Shown: positions 9,401 through 18,611 of the stretch, in pieces
Layout: the number at the start of each line of letters is the position of its first letter
Numbering within the stretch: the first letter of the stretch is position 1
Assembly (NCBI GenBank): GCA_963575745.1
Contig: CAUYUJ010004358.1
Coordinates: 1 to 27,500 of the forward strand
DNA length: 27,500 nt
Direction of reading: 5' to 3'
Source of the DNA: Prorocentrum cordatum
Lineage: Eukaryota; Sar; Dinophyceae; Prorocentrales; Prorocentraceae
The notes under the pieces: model-generated
The model's database searches: none
The model's input: only the letters and a program-made list of their open reading frames with translations
Told to the model about the DNA's origin: nothing
Program-made: the position numbers and the translations under genes

Positions 9401-10855
9401 CGCTGGCAGCGCAGAGGTCACCAAGACGAAGGCAGAGCAGAAGAATGCGGTCCTGGACGACGAGCACCCGTCCGAGAGGCTATCAGGCGACAAGATGGAG
9501 GCCAAGGGTATGCACGACGACTACGCCCAGGATTGACATCTCTAGGCCTGCTGTTCTTCACGGCGACACGGTGACACCCTCACAGTCAGCCAGGCAAGCC
9601 AGGAGATCCCAGCGGACGATTCGAACGAGTGGTACGACAGGATCGCGGACAGCGGCGACGAGGGCTTGGACCTACATTCAGGAGTGAGTTTGGCGGTGGG
9701 AGCTGCGGAGGCATTCAAGACAGAGAAAAAAGGTTCAGCCAAAAAGAAAGTCGCGAAAACTCACGCAGTCAGACGTCGTCGACCTTTCGTGCCCATGAAG
9801 AAGAACAACCCAAATGGCATTCGAGAACGCCGTCGCTGCTGAGAAGCACGTCGCCAGGAGCCCCCTCGGCGACGACAAGCTGGAGCGCCCCCTCAGTTAT
9901 CTGGTCCATGCCGTGCAGGACGACACGAACAACGAGTATATCAAAAAGATGGAGCCCTTCCTGCGCGACCTGTACCTGAAGCGTCTCCCTTTCGCGAGCC
10001 CAGGCGAACGAGATATCACGGTGCCCGCCGAGCTGGACAACCAGTGCTTTGCGGAGCGGGCCCCCCTGAACGGAGGGTCAAACTCTAACGCGGCCTGATG
10101 CACATCGTCCCCGAATGGAGGTCTGAGATGCCGATTGAACTGAGAGCTCCACGCAGTTGGGAGAAGTACAAGGAGACGTCGGAGGAGGGCCCGGCTTCCG
10201 TCGAGGCTATCTGTGGCATAGCACGCGAGGCTGAAGGGATGGCTTTCCCGATTGCTCACGACTGTCACCTGCGAGAGCAGGACTGGCTGTAGCCGAGAGC
10301 CGAGGACGCTCACGTGAGCTCCAGAGACCCAAGAACCCCAGGACCATGAAGGTTGCGATATTGCTGGGACGACGGCATCGAGGAGAGAGTGCGAAGACCA
10401 GTCAGGGACAGGGACTGGCCATCGACGACCTGGGAATAGCCACGGTGCTGGCGAAGCGTGCGAGGTCCATCCCGAAGAGCGCGATCGTGTTCGACACTAC
10501 CAGGTACAGTATGGCGGCCGATTTTGGCTGATAAAGATTTGAGCTGGATCGGACCGATGCACCAGCTGACACACAGTAGACCGAGCCACGGCATCCTGCA
10601 CAAAAGGCGATCCATCGGCGAGATCCATGAGAGGCTGGTAAACGCAAAGCAAAAGCATGACCAGATACAGCAAGCCACACTCATTGATAGTTCACAATGC
10701 CAAGCTATCATCAGAAGTGACGCGACTAGGACGAGAAGCTAAACAAAATCGCATCCTCCCGAGGAGCCCGTGGAGGGCGGCCAGTTCGTCCGCCATGAAG
10801 ATCGTCGGCTCCCACGGCTCCCAGGCCACGGTGCCCATGGACGAGTCGGTTTGAG
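9401..10855 (+). pseudogene. Tyrosine recombinase of the DIRS-like element, decayed
   Basis: A charged linker (EVTKTKAEQKNAVLDDEHPS, stop at about 9536; then a Lys/Arg-rich stretch with RRRRPFVPMKKNN) leads to a core-binding part from 9814: NEYIKKMEPFLRDLY, LDNQCFAE, LNGGSN, then IELRAPRSWEKYKE. The catalytic part has box I Arg in CHLREQDWL (Arg codon 10272; TAG at 10290), the Lys region SAKTSQGQGLAIDD (Lys codon 10394), the HxxR box as HQLTHSRPS (His codon 10560, Thr at 10569 where Arg is expected), and a candidate Tyr in RYSKPHSL (Tyr codon 10666). These lie in several frames; the last ends at TGA 10853-10855. Tyrosine recombinases in this position integrate DIRS/Ngaro-type elements in place of an integrase. 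Frame changes, two or more stops and the lost Arg make it inactive. I know the box layout from the family; no alignment was run. Confidence 0.68.
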
Positions 10856-11225
10856 ACGTGACGGCTTCGCCGATGCAGCCCCAGCCTGCCGGCTGCCAAA
10901 CCGTTCTCCTCCGTCCTCGTCCCCTCCTCGTCCTATGTAATATGCGAAAGTGTTTTATTCTCCCCCAAAGTTTTCAATCTTTTAGTGTGAGCCGAGGTTA
11001 CGGGGTGGGGGTGTTCTTTTCAGGAGCTGGTCCTCGACGCTGTGAGTTTTCAGGTGCGAAATCCGGGACCCCCTGCGCGAGGCCCAGCAGCCGACGTCGG
11101 CGGAGTGAGAAACCTTCGGAGTGTGGCGCGCTGAGCGTGCCGCGGTGGGGCGAGGAACAACCATCTCTGGCCTGTCATCGCTCCGTCTTAGAAGAAGCAT
11201 TCCCCCCTCCCTCTACACCCCCCTC
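10856..11225. other. Downstream flank of the retroelement
   Basis: Starts directly after the recombinase stop. 10930-10990 is AT-richer than its surroundings (TATGTAATATGCGAAAGTG). It may contain the element's 3' terminal sequence, but no matching terminal repeat was found upstream by eye. Confidence 0.35.
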
Positions 11226-11229
11226 TGCG

Positions 11230-11460
11230 CGTGGCCGATCCTTGGGGATCCCAGGGCCCAGATTCCCAGGCACTCCCGCGCGCTCCCGAGGCCTCCTCGC
11301 AGGGCTCCCCGCGCGACTTCTCCCGGAAGCCTCGAGGGACTCCTGCGCGCTCCAGGGGGCTCCTGCGCGCTCCTGGGGGCTGAATGGCCCCGATTCCCGG
11401 GCACTCCCGCGCGCTCCCGAGGCCCCCCTGCGAGGCTCCCCGCGCGACGTCTGCCCGAGA
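11230..11460. repeat. 62-66 bp repeat family, cluster B (131-bp dimer)
   Basis: GGGGATCCCAGGGCCCAGA, TTCCCAGGCACTC and CGCGCGCTCC match the units at 3871-4088 closely and in the same orientation. Here they form a larger unit: GATTCCC...GCACTCCCGCGCGCTCCC, a Gly/Ala-type GC stretch, then CTCCCCGCGCGAC. It occurs at 11261 and again at 11392 (131 bases apart). Pro/Arg-rich open frames on both strands over this region follow from the repeats. Confidence 0.88.
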
Positions 11461-11575
11461 ACTCAAGGGAGCGCGGCCAGAGGAGCCCAAACGCCTCCCA
11501 CGTGTCCCGCGGGGGGCCACCACGGGGCCGTCCTGCGGGAGGGGTGCGGCGGAACGCAGTCAGTCTTGGGGCTGC

Positions 11576-11578
<3 letters not shown>

Positions 11579-11608
<30 letters not shown>

Positions 11609-11612
11609 GAAA

Positions 11613-11646
<34 letters not shown>

Positions 11647-11649
11647 AGA
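11579..11649. repeat. TCG/CGT trinucleotide microsatellite
   Basis: About 70 bases of CGT repeats with one CGAAAGTCGC interruption. Reads as poly-Ser, poly-Val or poly-Arg depending on frame. Confidence 0.95.
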
Positions 11650-11691
11650 TGCTGGAGGTCTCGGCGCCGCGGCGTTCGCGCTGGATCCCCG

Positions 11692-11742
11692 AGGCTTTCT
11701 GGCCTCGGGGTGCTCTCCAGCAGCTGCGCCTCTCCGAGAGCG
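11692..11742 (+). repeat. Dispersed repeat, copy 1 (inverted copy at 21139-21193)
   Basis: The core CCTCGGGGTGCTCTCCAGC followed by AGCTGCGCCTC matches the reverse complement of 21139-21193 at 31 of 32 positions, and weaker similarity continues outward. It lies just after the TCG microsatellite; the other copy lies about 95 bases before a GGA microsatellite. Confidence 0.85.
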
Positions 11743-11869
11743 CCCCGTGCGGGTGCTGCCGGAAATGCCCATGGCCCAAGGCGCCCCCAGGATTTCTAAG
11801 GAGGCCCTCGCGGCCTCCGGAACCCCTCACGAGGCCCAGAAGGCCCCAGGGGCTCCAAAATGAAGCGAA

Positions 11870-12300
11870 AAGCTGGGGGCACCTTGGGCCGGGGGCACCT
11901 TGAGCAACCCGCGATCGTGATCGTGCTGGCCGCGACTCGGTCCCTCAAGGAGATGGCCGTGAGGACGGTCGTGAAGGCGAACGCAAAGGTCTGGTCGGGG
12001 AGGTATGGACCTGCTGACCCGCAGAAGGTGGCTGTGCTTTGGCCCCATGTTGGGGGCCCCCCATGTTGGGGGCCCCTCATGCCGTCCTGGAGGCCCAGCG
12101 GGCGAGCGAGCGACCACGTGGGTGGGCAAGCGTCCGGGCCAAGCTAGAGCCGGGTGGAGGAGGCCGTGGTCCCTGGGATATGCTGTGTGCTGTGCTCGAC
12201 GTTGGTCGGCACGTGCTTTGGTGTGAATGTCTGGGGGGCCAAGGGGGCCCAAGTGGCCAAAACAACTAACAGCCTTTGGGTCGTTGTATAGTGTTCGCGT
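11870..12300. other. Unassigned GC-rich sequence with short duplications
   Basis: GGGGGCACCTTG is duplicated at about 11875-11901, and CCATGTTGGGGGCCCC is duplicated at about 12045-12077. No gene recognised. Open frames on both strands lack recognisable domains. Confidence 0.5.
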
Positions 12301-12309
12301 GTTCGCCAA

Positions 12310-12575
12310 GGCCCCCAAGCTCGCCCGACGACGGCCCCCAAGGAGCGCCCAAGACGCCCCCACAAGGGTCCCAGGAGACGTCCTCAACGGGAAGTCGGAC
12401 CGAGGTTTGGAGTCCTCCACCTCAGTTCACCCCCAAGAGGCGCCCGAGAGGCTCCCAAGAGGCGCCCAAGAAGCGACCGAGGGCACCCAAGAAGCCTCCC
12501 GGGCATCCCCCAAGAGGCCTCGCCACGAGGCCTCCCGTAGGTCCCCCAAGAGGTCTCCCAAGAGGCCTCTGACAG
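12310..12575. repeat. 11-bp periodic repeat (CTCCCAAGAGG type)
   Basis: Successive blocks CGCCCGAGAGG, CTCCCAAGAGG, CGCCCAAGAAG, then CCCCCAAGAGG, TCTCCCAAGAGG recur every 11 bases with indels. A related field, GGCCCCNNNGA, lies at 17495-17640. The predicted Pro/Arg/Lys-rich peptides follow from this pattern. Confidence 0.75.
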
Positions 12576-12797
12576 GCCCTGGTCCACGACATGGGCACGA
12601 TGGCAAAAGTGGCCGAATGTAAGATGACGCAATAACGCTCCAGGAGTCCTCAAGAAGCCCTGGCGAACCTGAGAACAGCCCACCCAGGCGCTTCCAGAAG
12701 ACAAGGGGCGGCGGTGACTCGCCAGAGGTGTCTTCGATAAGTACATGCGGGATGGAACACAAACCTGTGGGGCCAGCCCGAGGGGGTGGAAGGCACG

Positions 12798-12920
12798 CCT
12801 CCTCCTCCTCCTCCTCCTCCTCCTCCTTCTATTTTCTCTTCTTCCACTACCCAGTCCTTCTGCCCCTCCTCCTCCTCCTCCTCCTACTCCTCCTCCTCCT
12901 CCTCCTCCTCCTTCTCCTCC
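12798..12920. repeat. TCC trinucleotide microsatellite, two blocks
   Basis: CTCCTCC runs at about 12798-12828 and 12864-12920, separated by a pyrimidine-rich spacer (TTCTATTTTCTCTTCTTCC). The combined tract is almost pure pyrimidine on the + strand. Confidence 0.95.
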
Positions 12921-13560
12921 ACTCATGGGAGGCGGGCCCTGCATTGAGGCGTCCAGGCCCGTCCCTGGCCAGCCAGCCTCCCTGAAGCCGCCCCTGGCTC
13001 GCTGTGGCCTGCAGGCTTCTTGCCCTTGACCAAGCATCGAGAAAAGCTCGAGATGCGCTGCCGTCAGTTTTGCAGCAGAACGCTTCTGGCCCCGAGCCGA
13101 CTGCGTATGAGCTGGCCGGTGTCAGAGAAACATACGAATTCTCAACGCGCTCCGAAACAAGAAAAGGATGTGCGTGGACTACACAGAGGGGAGTTTAAAA
13201 AAAAAAACTGACCGGTGGAAATTGCCGAAATAGAATCAGAAGGACTGGGGCTCCCAGATCGCACCGCATCGATGATGCGCTGGCGACGAAGGGATGCAGA
13301 ATCCCACCAACCCCCTGTCTCCCGTTCGGGGACGGGGTGATCATCGCTGCTCCTTATGAACACAACACCCGCTTCCCGCTCGACCAGCGAGCGACCCGGA
13401 ACAATGCCAACACCCTCCCTGTCATCCTTGCCGGGCGCCTGGCGATCACTTCACACTGGTTTTTGTCAGTGACGGCGGGGGTGCCGTCGTATTGCCCGCC
13501 GTGCGCGGGCCCGCCATCCCTGTCAAAGGCCGGCCGATGCGAAGTGTTTGCACGCGAACA
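12921..13560. other. No recognisable gene
   Basis: Mixed-composition sequence with an A10-11 run at about 13197-13207. Short open frames occur on both strands but none has a recognisable domain. Confidence 0.5.
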
Positions 13561-13562
13561 AA

Positions 13563-13737
13563 CACGCACACACAACACACACACATACACACAACACACA
13601 CACATACACACACACGCACACACACACACGCACACACGCACACACGCACACACGCACACACGCACACACGCACACACGCACACAAGCACACACACACGCA
13701 CACACGCACACACGCACACACGCACACACACACACTT
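13563..13737. repeat. CA / CACACG compound microsatellite
   Basis: ACACAC runs with regularly spaced CG steps (ACACACGC, 8-base register) over about 175 bases. Reads as poly-His/Thr or poly-Cys/Val in open frames. Largely alternating purine-pyrimidine. Confidence 0.96.
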
Positions 13738-13837
13738 CACAATGTTGGCAACCACGCCGTCACGATGCATTGGCTTTTCACAAGGATAGTGTGTGAGGGG
13801 TCGACGTATTGCCCGATGTGTGCTGAGACCTTTGCTG

Positions 13838-14065
13838 GCGCACCTGGCACACCCGGCGCGCGACGAGAATGTAATGCAGCTGAGCCGATAAGACCACGTT
13901 GCGCACTGGGCGCTTGTAGAGTCAGTGGCACATTTTGCGCACCAGGCACGTCTGGCACGCGTGGGTCCTGGGGCACCTCGCGCGCCTGGTGCGCGCGGAA
14001 CACCGGACTCGCGCGGCGCACCTCGCCAGCGTCGCACATTTCGCCAGTGTCGCGTACATGGCTGG
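13838..14065. repeat. Short degenerate GGCAC/GCGCACC-type repeats
   Basis: GGCAC, GCGCACC and GTGGCAC words recur every 9-12 bases (CACCTGGCACACCCGG, CGCACCAGGCACGTCTGGCA). On the - strand this produces Cys/Ala/Arg patterns that look like metal-binding repeats but come from the short repeat. The array is too degenerate to give a firm period. Confidence 0.5.
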
Positions 14066-14550
14066 CGCCTGCATTGGCTCCCGCTGTTTGTCGATGGCGG
14101 CCCCTGCCAATGCTGAGACTCGGGTGCTACTTATTTCGCGGGAGGGCTGCGTTCCCGCTGGGAGTTTGAAGCGTTGTTCATTGATAAAGTCGTCGTCGTC
14201 GTCGACCTCCGCCCTCGTCCTTCGTTCCTCGGGTCGGACGAAAGAGGGGGGTAGCAAAGGGGGGGTTCACGAATCGGCTCACGTAGCTGACTTCACTGGC
14301 GCCCACTGGCGCCAGAAACGCCAATGCAGCGGGGCCGAAACCAGCTGCACGCAGCTGATTGCGAAATTCGTAATGGGCTTAATGACGCATGCTGTCCCTC
14401 GGCTGGGCTGAACGACATCTGTTGTCCCTCGATTCGCGTTGGAGCTTCCGCGGTATATCCTGGTGTTGTCTGGCGATGCCCAAAACAGTGCTAGGCCTCA
14501 ACGAACCTTGCTTCTTTTCCGAGGATCGGGCCTGCCCGTCGGTATGGCGG

Positions 14551-14640
14551 CTATGTGGTCGCCGTCGCCGCCCCGTCACCGCCTCGTCGCCGCCCGTCGT
14601 CTGGCCGCTATGTGGTCGCCGTCGCCGCCCCGTCGCGTCG
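14551..14640. repeat. 57-bp tandem duplication with GTCGCC runs
   Basis: CTATGTGGTCGCCGTCGCCG begins at 14551 and again at 14608 (57 bases apart). The space between is filled by CGTCGCCGCC-type short repeats. Confidence 0.85.
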
Positions 14641-14652
14641 CCGTCTGTGCCT

Positions 14653-14678
14653 GCGTTGCTTTGCATTGCATTGCATTG
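14653..14678. repeat. TTGCA pentamer run
   Basis: TTGCTTTGCATTGCATTGCA: four units of a pentamer related to the GCATG field at 2598-2894. It ends eight bases before the first 93-bp direct repeat. Confidence 0.7.
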
Positions 14679-14685
14679 AGATTCC

Positions 14686-14778
14686 CGAGAACCTCGCACG
14701 ATCACGCGGGAGGGAGGAGGGGGGCACATGTTATCCTGCGTGGCGAAAAGCAAGGTTTCAGCCTCTGGCCAGCCGCCC
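14686..14778 (+). repeat. 93-bp direct repeat, copy 1
   Basis: Runs from CGAGAACCTCGCACGATCAC to GGCCAGCCGCCC and matches 14942-15034 with a constant offset of 256 and few substitutions. Includes a GGGAGGGAGGAGGGGGGCA tract. Confidence 0.92.
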
Positions 14779-14941
14779 GCCCGCTCAGCGGCGGGCAAAG
14801 AGATGCAGGGTGGGTGGGCGGGGGACAATTTTTAGCTCCAGCCCAGACGACTGCGGAGGGGAGAGGGGAGAGAGGGAGCGAAGACAGCGCTCGGAGGGGT
14901 AATCCATCCGTTTCAGGGAACCCAAAACAAAAACACGTTCT

Positions 14942-15034
14942 CGAGAACCTCGCACGATCACGAGGGAGGGAGGAGGGGGGCATATTGTATCCTGCGCGGC
15001 GAAAAGCAGGGGTTCAGCCTCGGGCCAGCCGCCC
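14942..15034 (+). repeat. 93-bp direct repeat, copy 2
   Basis: Second copy of the element at 14686-14778, same orientation. The 163 bases between the copies are unrelated and contain GGGAGAGGGGAGAGAGGG. The identical edges suggest a duplicated insertion or a pair of short terminal repeats around the intervening DNA. Confidence 0.92.
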
Positions 15035-15119
15035 ACTCTTAACCACCAGGAGGTACCACCTCCGCAAGAAAACCCCAACCCTCGAGTAGCGCACGCGGTA
15101 TAGCCTTCTGTCACGAGAT

Positions 15120-16815
15120 GTGTGAAAGGTGTGCCGACATGAGTCGGGAGGACTCCTGCGAACGTCGCCATTGGGGCCTTCCGTGGAGCTCCCTATGGGG
15201 CCACGAAGCGTGTGAGGTGTGTGGGCCGAAATGGGGCGGCGGTGCCATTCGAACTTTCCCACTGGGGCCTTCGGTGGAAGTCCCTATGAGGCCACGAAAC
15301 GTGAGAAGGGTGTGCCGAAATTAAGCGGCAGTGCTATGCGGACGCTCCCGCTGGGGCCTTCAATAAAACTCCCTCTGGGGCCACGAACCGTGTGAGCAGT
15401 GCGCCGAAATGGAGCAGCGGTGTCATGCGGACGCCCCCACTGGGGTTTTCGGTGGAGCTCCCTATTGGGGCCACGACCCACGTGAGGGGTGTGCAAATTG
15501 GAGCGGCGGTGCCATGCGGACGCTCCCGATGGAACCTTCGGTGGAACGACCCGTGTGAAAGGTGTGCCAAACGGGGCGGATGTGCCATGCGGACGCTCCC
15601 GCTAGGGCCTTCGGTGGAGCTCCCTATGGGGCCACGAACCGTGTGAAAGGTGTGCCAACATGGGGCCGCGGTGCCGTGAGGACACTCCCGTTGGGGCCTC
15701 CGGTAGAACTCCATATGTGGCCACAAACTGTGTTATGGGCGTGCCAAAGTGGGGCGGCGGTGCCATGCGGACGCTCACGCTGGGGCCTTCGGTGGAACCC
15801 CCTTATGGGGCCACGAACCGTGTGAGAATTGTGCCACAATGGGGCTGCGGTGCCGTGAGGACACTCCCGTTGGAGCCTTCGGTAGAACTCCCTATGGGGC
15901 CACAAACCGTGTGAAAAATGTATCAAGTCGGGCGGCGGCGCCATGCGGACGCTCCCGCTGGGGCCTTCAATGGAGCTCCCTATGAGGCCACGAACCGTGT
16001 ACGGGGTGTGCCAAAATGGGGCGGCGGCGCCATGCGGACGCTCCCGTTGGAATCTTCGGTGGAGCTGCTTATGAGGCCACGACCCGTGTGAAAAATGTGC
16101 CAAATGGAGCGGCTGTGCCATGCGGACGCTCCCGCTGGGGCCTTCGGTGAAGCTCCCTATGGGGCCACGAACCGTGTGAAAAGTGTGCCAAAATGGGGCG
16201 GCGGTGCCATGCGGACGCTCCCGCTGAAGCGTTCGGAAGAACCCCCTATGGGGGCCACGACCCGTGTGAAAAATTCGCCAAAATGGGGCGTCGGTGCCAT
16301 GCAGACGCTCCCGCTGAAATCTTCGGTGGAACTCCCTATGGGGCCATGAACCGTGTGAAGGGTGTGCCAAAATGAAGCGGCGGTGCTATGCGGACGCTCC
16401 AGCTGGGGCCTTCGGTGGAACTCCCTATTGGGGCCATGAAACGTGTGAGGGGTGTGCCAAAATGGGGCGGTGGTGCTGCGGACGCTCCCGCTGGGGCCTT
16501 CGGTGGAACTCCCTATTGGGGCCACGAACCGTGCGAAGGCTGTGCCAAAATGGGGCGGCGGTGCCATGCGGACGCTCCCGCTGGGGCCTTCGGTGGAGTT
16601 CCCTATGGGGCCACTAACCATGCGAGGGGTGCGCCAAATGGGGCGGCGGTGCCATGCGGACGCTCCCACTGAAGCCTTCGTTGGAGCTCCCTATGGGGCC
16701 ACGAACCACGTGAGGAATGTGCCAAAATGCGGGCGGCGGTGACGCATGCAACCGCTGCCACTTTGGCCTTCGGTGGAGCTCCCTGTGGTGCCACGGACAG
16801 TGTGAGGGGCGCGGC
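15120..16815. repeat. ~89-bp satellite, 19 tandem copies
   Basis: The unit contains GTGTGCCAAAATGGGGCGGC, GGTGCCATGCGGACGCTCCC, GCTGGGGCCTTCGGTGGA and CTCCCTATGGGGCCACGAAC. The GTGCCATGCGGAC anchor recurs at about 15508, 15583, 15669, 15759, 15849, 15938, 16027, 16115, 16204, 16294, 16383, 16473, 16561 and 16649. Four diverged copies lie before and one after. Spacing is 88-90 bases except one short copy of 75 bases (15508 to 15583). The first and last copies are the most diverged. Each unit carries a short inverted repeat, CACG-AAC-CGTG. The 88-90 base spacing keeps frames open for short distances and produces spurious open frames on both strands (up to 248 residues, 15624-16370). Confidence 0.97.
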
Positions 16816-16819
16816 GCTG

Positions 16820-16905
16820 ACGATGGCGATGGTGACGATCATGATGATGCGGATCATGACGATGGCGATGACGATGACGATGATGACGATGACGATGACG
16901 AGGCG
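16820..16905. repeat. GATGAC/GATGAT repeat
   Basis: GACGATGGCGATGGTGACGA... runs with a 3- and 6-base rhythm; reads as poly-Asp in one frame. It is followed by a GGGAGGAGG purine tract to about 16960. Confidence 0.92.
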
Positions 16906-17014
16906 GATGGGAGGAGGGAGGAGGGGGAGGAAGAAAGGGGGCAGCGGGAGGAGGTGAGACGCGGGGCGCTGTCTCTTCAAAACGAGGACCCAACACCACA
17001 GGATGATTGGGACA

Positions 17015-17065
17015 TTTGCATTGCTTGCTTTGCGTTGCCACGCACTGCTTTACATTGATGTGTAA
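17015..17065. repeat. Degenerate TTGCN pentamer run
   Basis: GCATTGCTTGCTTTGCGTTGCC and following TTGTATTGCCTTGCG show a loose five-base rhythm like the runs at 2598-2894 and 14653-14678. Confidence 0.55.
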
Positions 17066-17269
17066 CGAATTGTATTGCCTTGCGCCAGCTAGATTGCACC
17101 ACCTTGACTGTACCACCTAGATCGCACTACAAATATTGCGACAAATCACTTTTTGGGGTCCACGCGGGCTAACATATTTGGATTTTCATGGAGTGATGTG
17201 GATGTACCTCGAATTGTCTGGGTGTACATCGCCTGCCCTTGCCCCCAATTCGTCTGACCCGATTCCCTC

Positions 17270-17395
17270 CTCGTCAGCGTCCACCTCCTTCTCAGCCTCC
17301 TCTTCGTCCCTCCTCCTCCTCGACAGCGCCCATCTCCTCTTCCTCGTCAGCGTCCTCCGCCTCCTCCTCATCCCAGCTCCTCCCTGCCCGCGTCA
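17270..17395. repeat. TCC-rich pyrimidine tract
   Basis: Imperfect CTCCTC/GTCAGCGTCC repeats. Reads as a Ser-rich peptide in one frame and as an Arg/Glu-rich peptide on the other strand. Confidence 0.75.
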
Positions 17396-17494
17396 CGACC
17401 CGACCTCCAGCAGTCTGTTCCGAACGCGATGAGAGGCGGAACGCTTTCCCACCTAACTTCCCTTGCATCGCTGATGGCCTCCAAACTGGCCACC

Positions 17495-17640
17495 AGAACG
17501 CCCACAGACGGCCCCAACGAAGGCCCCGGGGAAGGCCCCGGGGAGGGCCCCCAAAGGGGGCCCCGAGAGAGCCCCAAAGGCCTCCCTGATGCCCAGATGG
17601 CCCCCAAAGCGCCCAAAAATGGCCCCGAGGCCCGAGAGGT
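17495..17640. repeat. 11-12 bp periodic repeat (GGCCCCNNNGA type)
   Basis: AGGCCCCGGGGAAGGCCCCG and following GGGGCCCCGAGA, GAGCCCCAAA, GGCCCCCAAAGC words recur every 10-13 bases. Similar in style to the field at 12310-12575. Confidence 0.7.
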
Positions 17641-18611
17641 TGCGGTGGACGCTTGCTTCTACTCAGGCTATTCCCCCTGACTCCTCCACTGCGCGCTCTT
17701 ACAATTCCCTGATGGCAGCTATTCGCCTACGCAGGGAATGTTTCCCAATTGGTTGGTGGGAACACGCCAAACGCCAACAACTCAGATTCCAAACCGCACC
17801 GCATTGCTGATTCATCCGCGGTGCGACCTTTTACGCTCGAGACCTGTGCGGGACGTTTGCGTTGCGCCCGCCACTGCAGCTTGCAACGGTCAGTAAGCGA
17901 ATCGGGCTCATTTCCCCTTCGCCTGGAGTGCAATGCACGACTCACTCGCCACAAGACGCTCCCAAGGCCTTCCCAGAGCAACTCCCAGGACTCCTCCTCG
18001 CACTCCGCCCCAGTTCTGGAGCATCCGCATACGTAGGCATCCCGTTGCTGGAGCTCGAGGCAGGCTGCGCTGCCCGGCGAGGGAGGGAAAACGAGGGGAG
18101 ACTTAGGCAGACTGTGACGAACGCGCAGGCAGGAGGCCCAGGCCAGCGCGACGAAGCAGGCGGGCGGGCAGCCAGGAGGGGACAAGAGGCACCAGACAAG
18201 GCATTCGGCAAGCAGGGATGCGGGGGGCGCAGAGAGCGATGCGGTGCGGTCTGGGAGCCCACCTTGCGCTGGCCTGGCTTAGGAGGCCGAGAGCTATCCG
18301 GTGGAAGGAGAAGGGCAGCCGCCTTGAAAGCGCTTGGAGGGTCGAAGCGGGCGGCAGGCAGCAGATGCCAAAGACGCCCGCTCGCTCCTTCGAGCCCCGT
18401 CAGTCGGCGACGCCGAAGGGCTTGGTTTGCACAGGGAGTGGTTTGCAGCCTGCACCCTCGCGGGCGGGCGAGGACCTCGACAAAGTTCTCCGCTGCGCCC
18501 CGAGGAGGCCCGGCGAGGGCAACGTCGAGCCCCCCCCAAGCCACACAACGGCGGCGATTGCAGACCACACCCCGGCGTAACCACACCCCTTGTAGTCGCC
18601 GAGTCTGGTCC
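17641..18611. other. Sequence downstream of the EF-hand gene; no gene recognised
   Basis: This lies 3' of the EF-hand gene's stop on the - strand and may include its 3' untranslated region and flank. Open frames exist on both strands but have Arg/Ala/Pro-rich compositions without domain features. Confidence 0.45.

Noticed and set aside
10517-10533. ATTTTGGCT preceded by GGCCG, resembling the spliced leader
   Set aside because: Only nine consecutive bases match, with an extra base before them. It lies inside the recombinase reading, and such a match is expected by chance in about 55 kb of two-strand sequence.
13354-14257. Cys-rich - strand frames suggesting metal-binding repeats
   Set aside because: The Cys/Ala/Arg and Cys/Val patterns come from the CA microsatellite and the short GGCAC repeats.
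15624-16370. 248-residue - strand open frame with a 30-residue repeat
   Set aside because: It exists only because the satellite period is close to 90 bases. Copies shift frame elsewhere and no start or composition supports a protein.
15120-16700. GCCAAAATGG in the satellite unit, complementary to part of the spliced leader
   Set aside because: The match is ten bases and the flanks do not fit. All copies count as one event, so chance is a sufficient explanation.
15120-16815. CRISPR-like look of regularly spaced repeats
   Set aside because: The whole ~89-bp unit is repeated with no variable spacers and no cas-like genes; it is a satellite.
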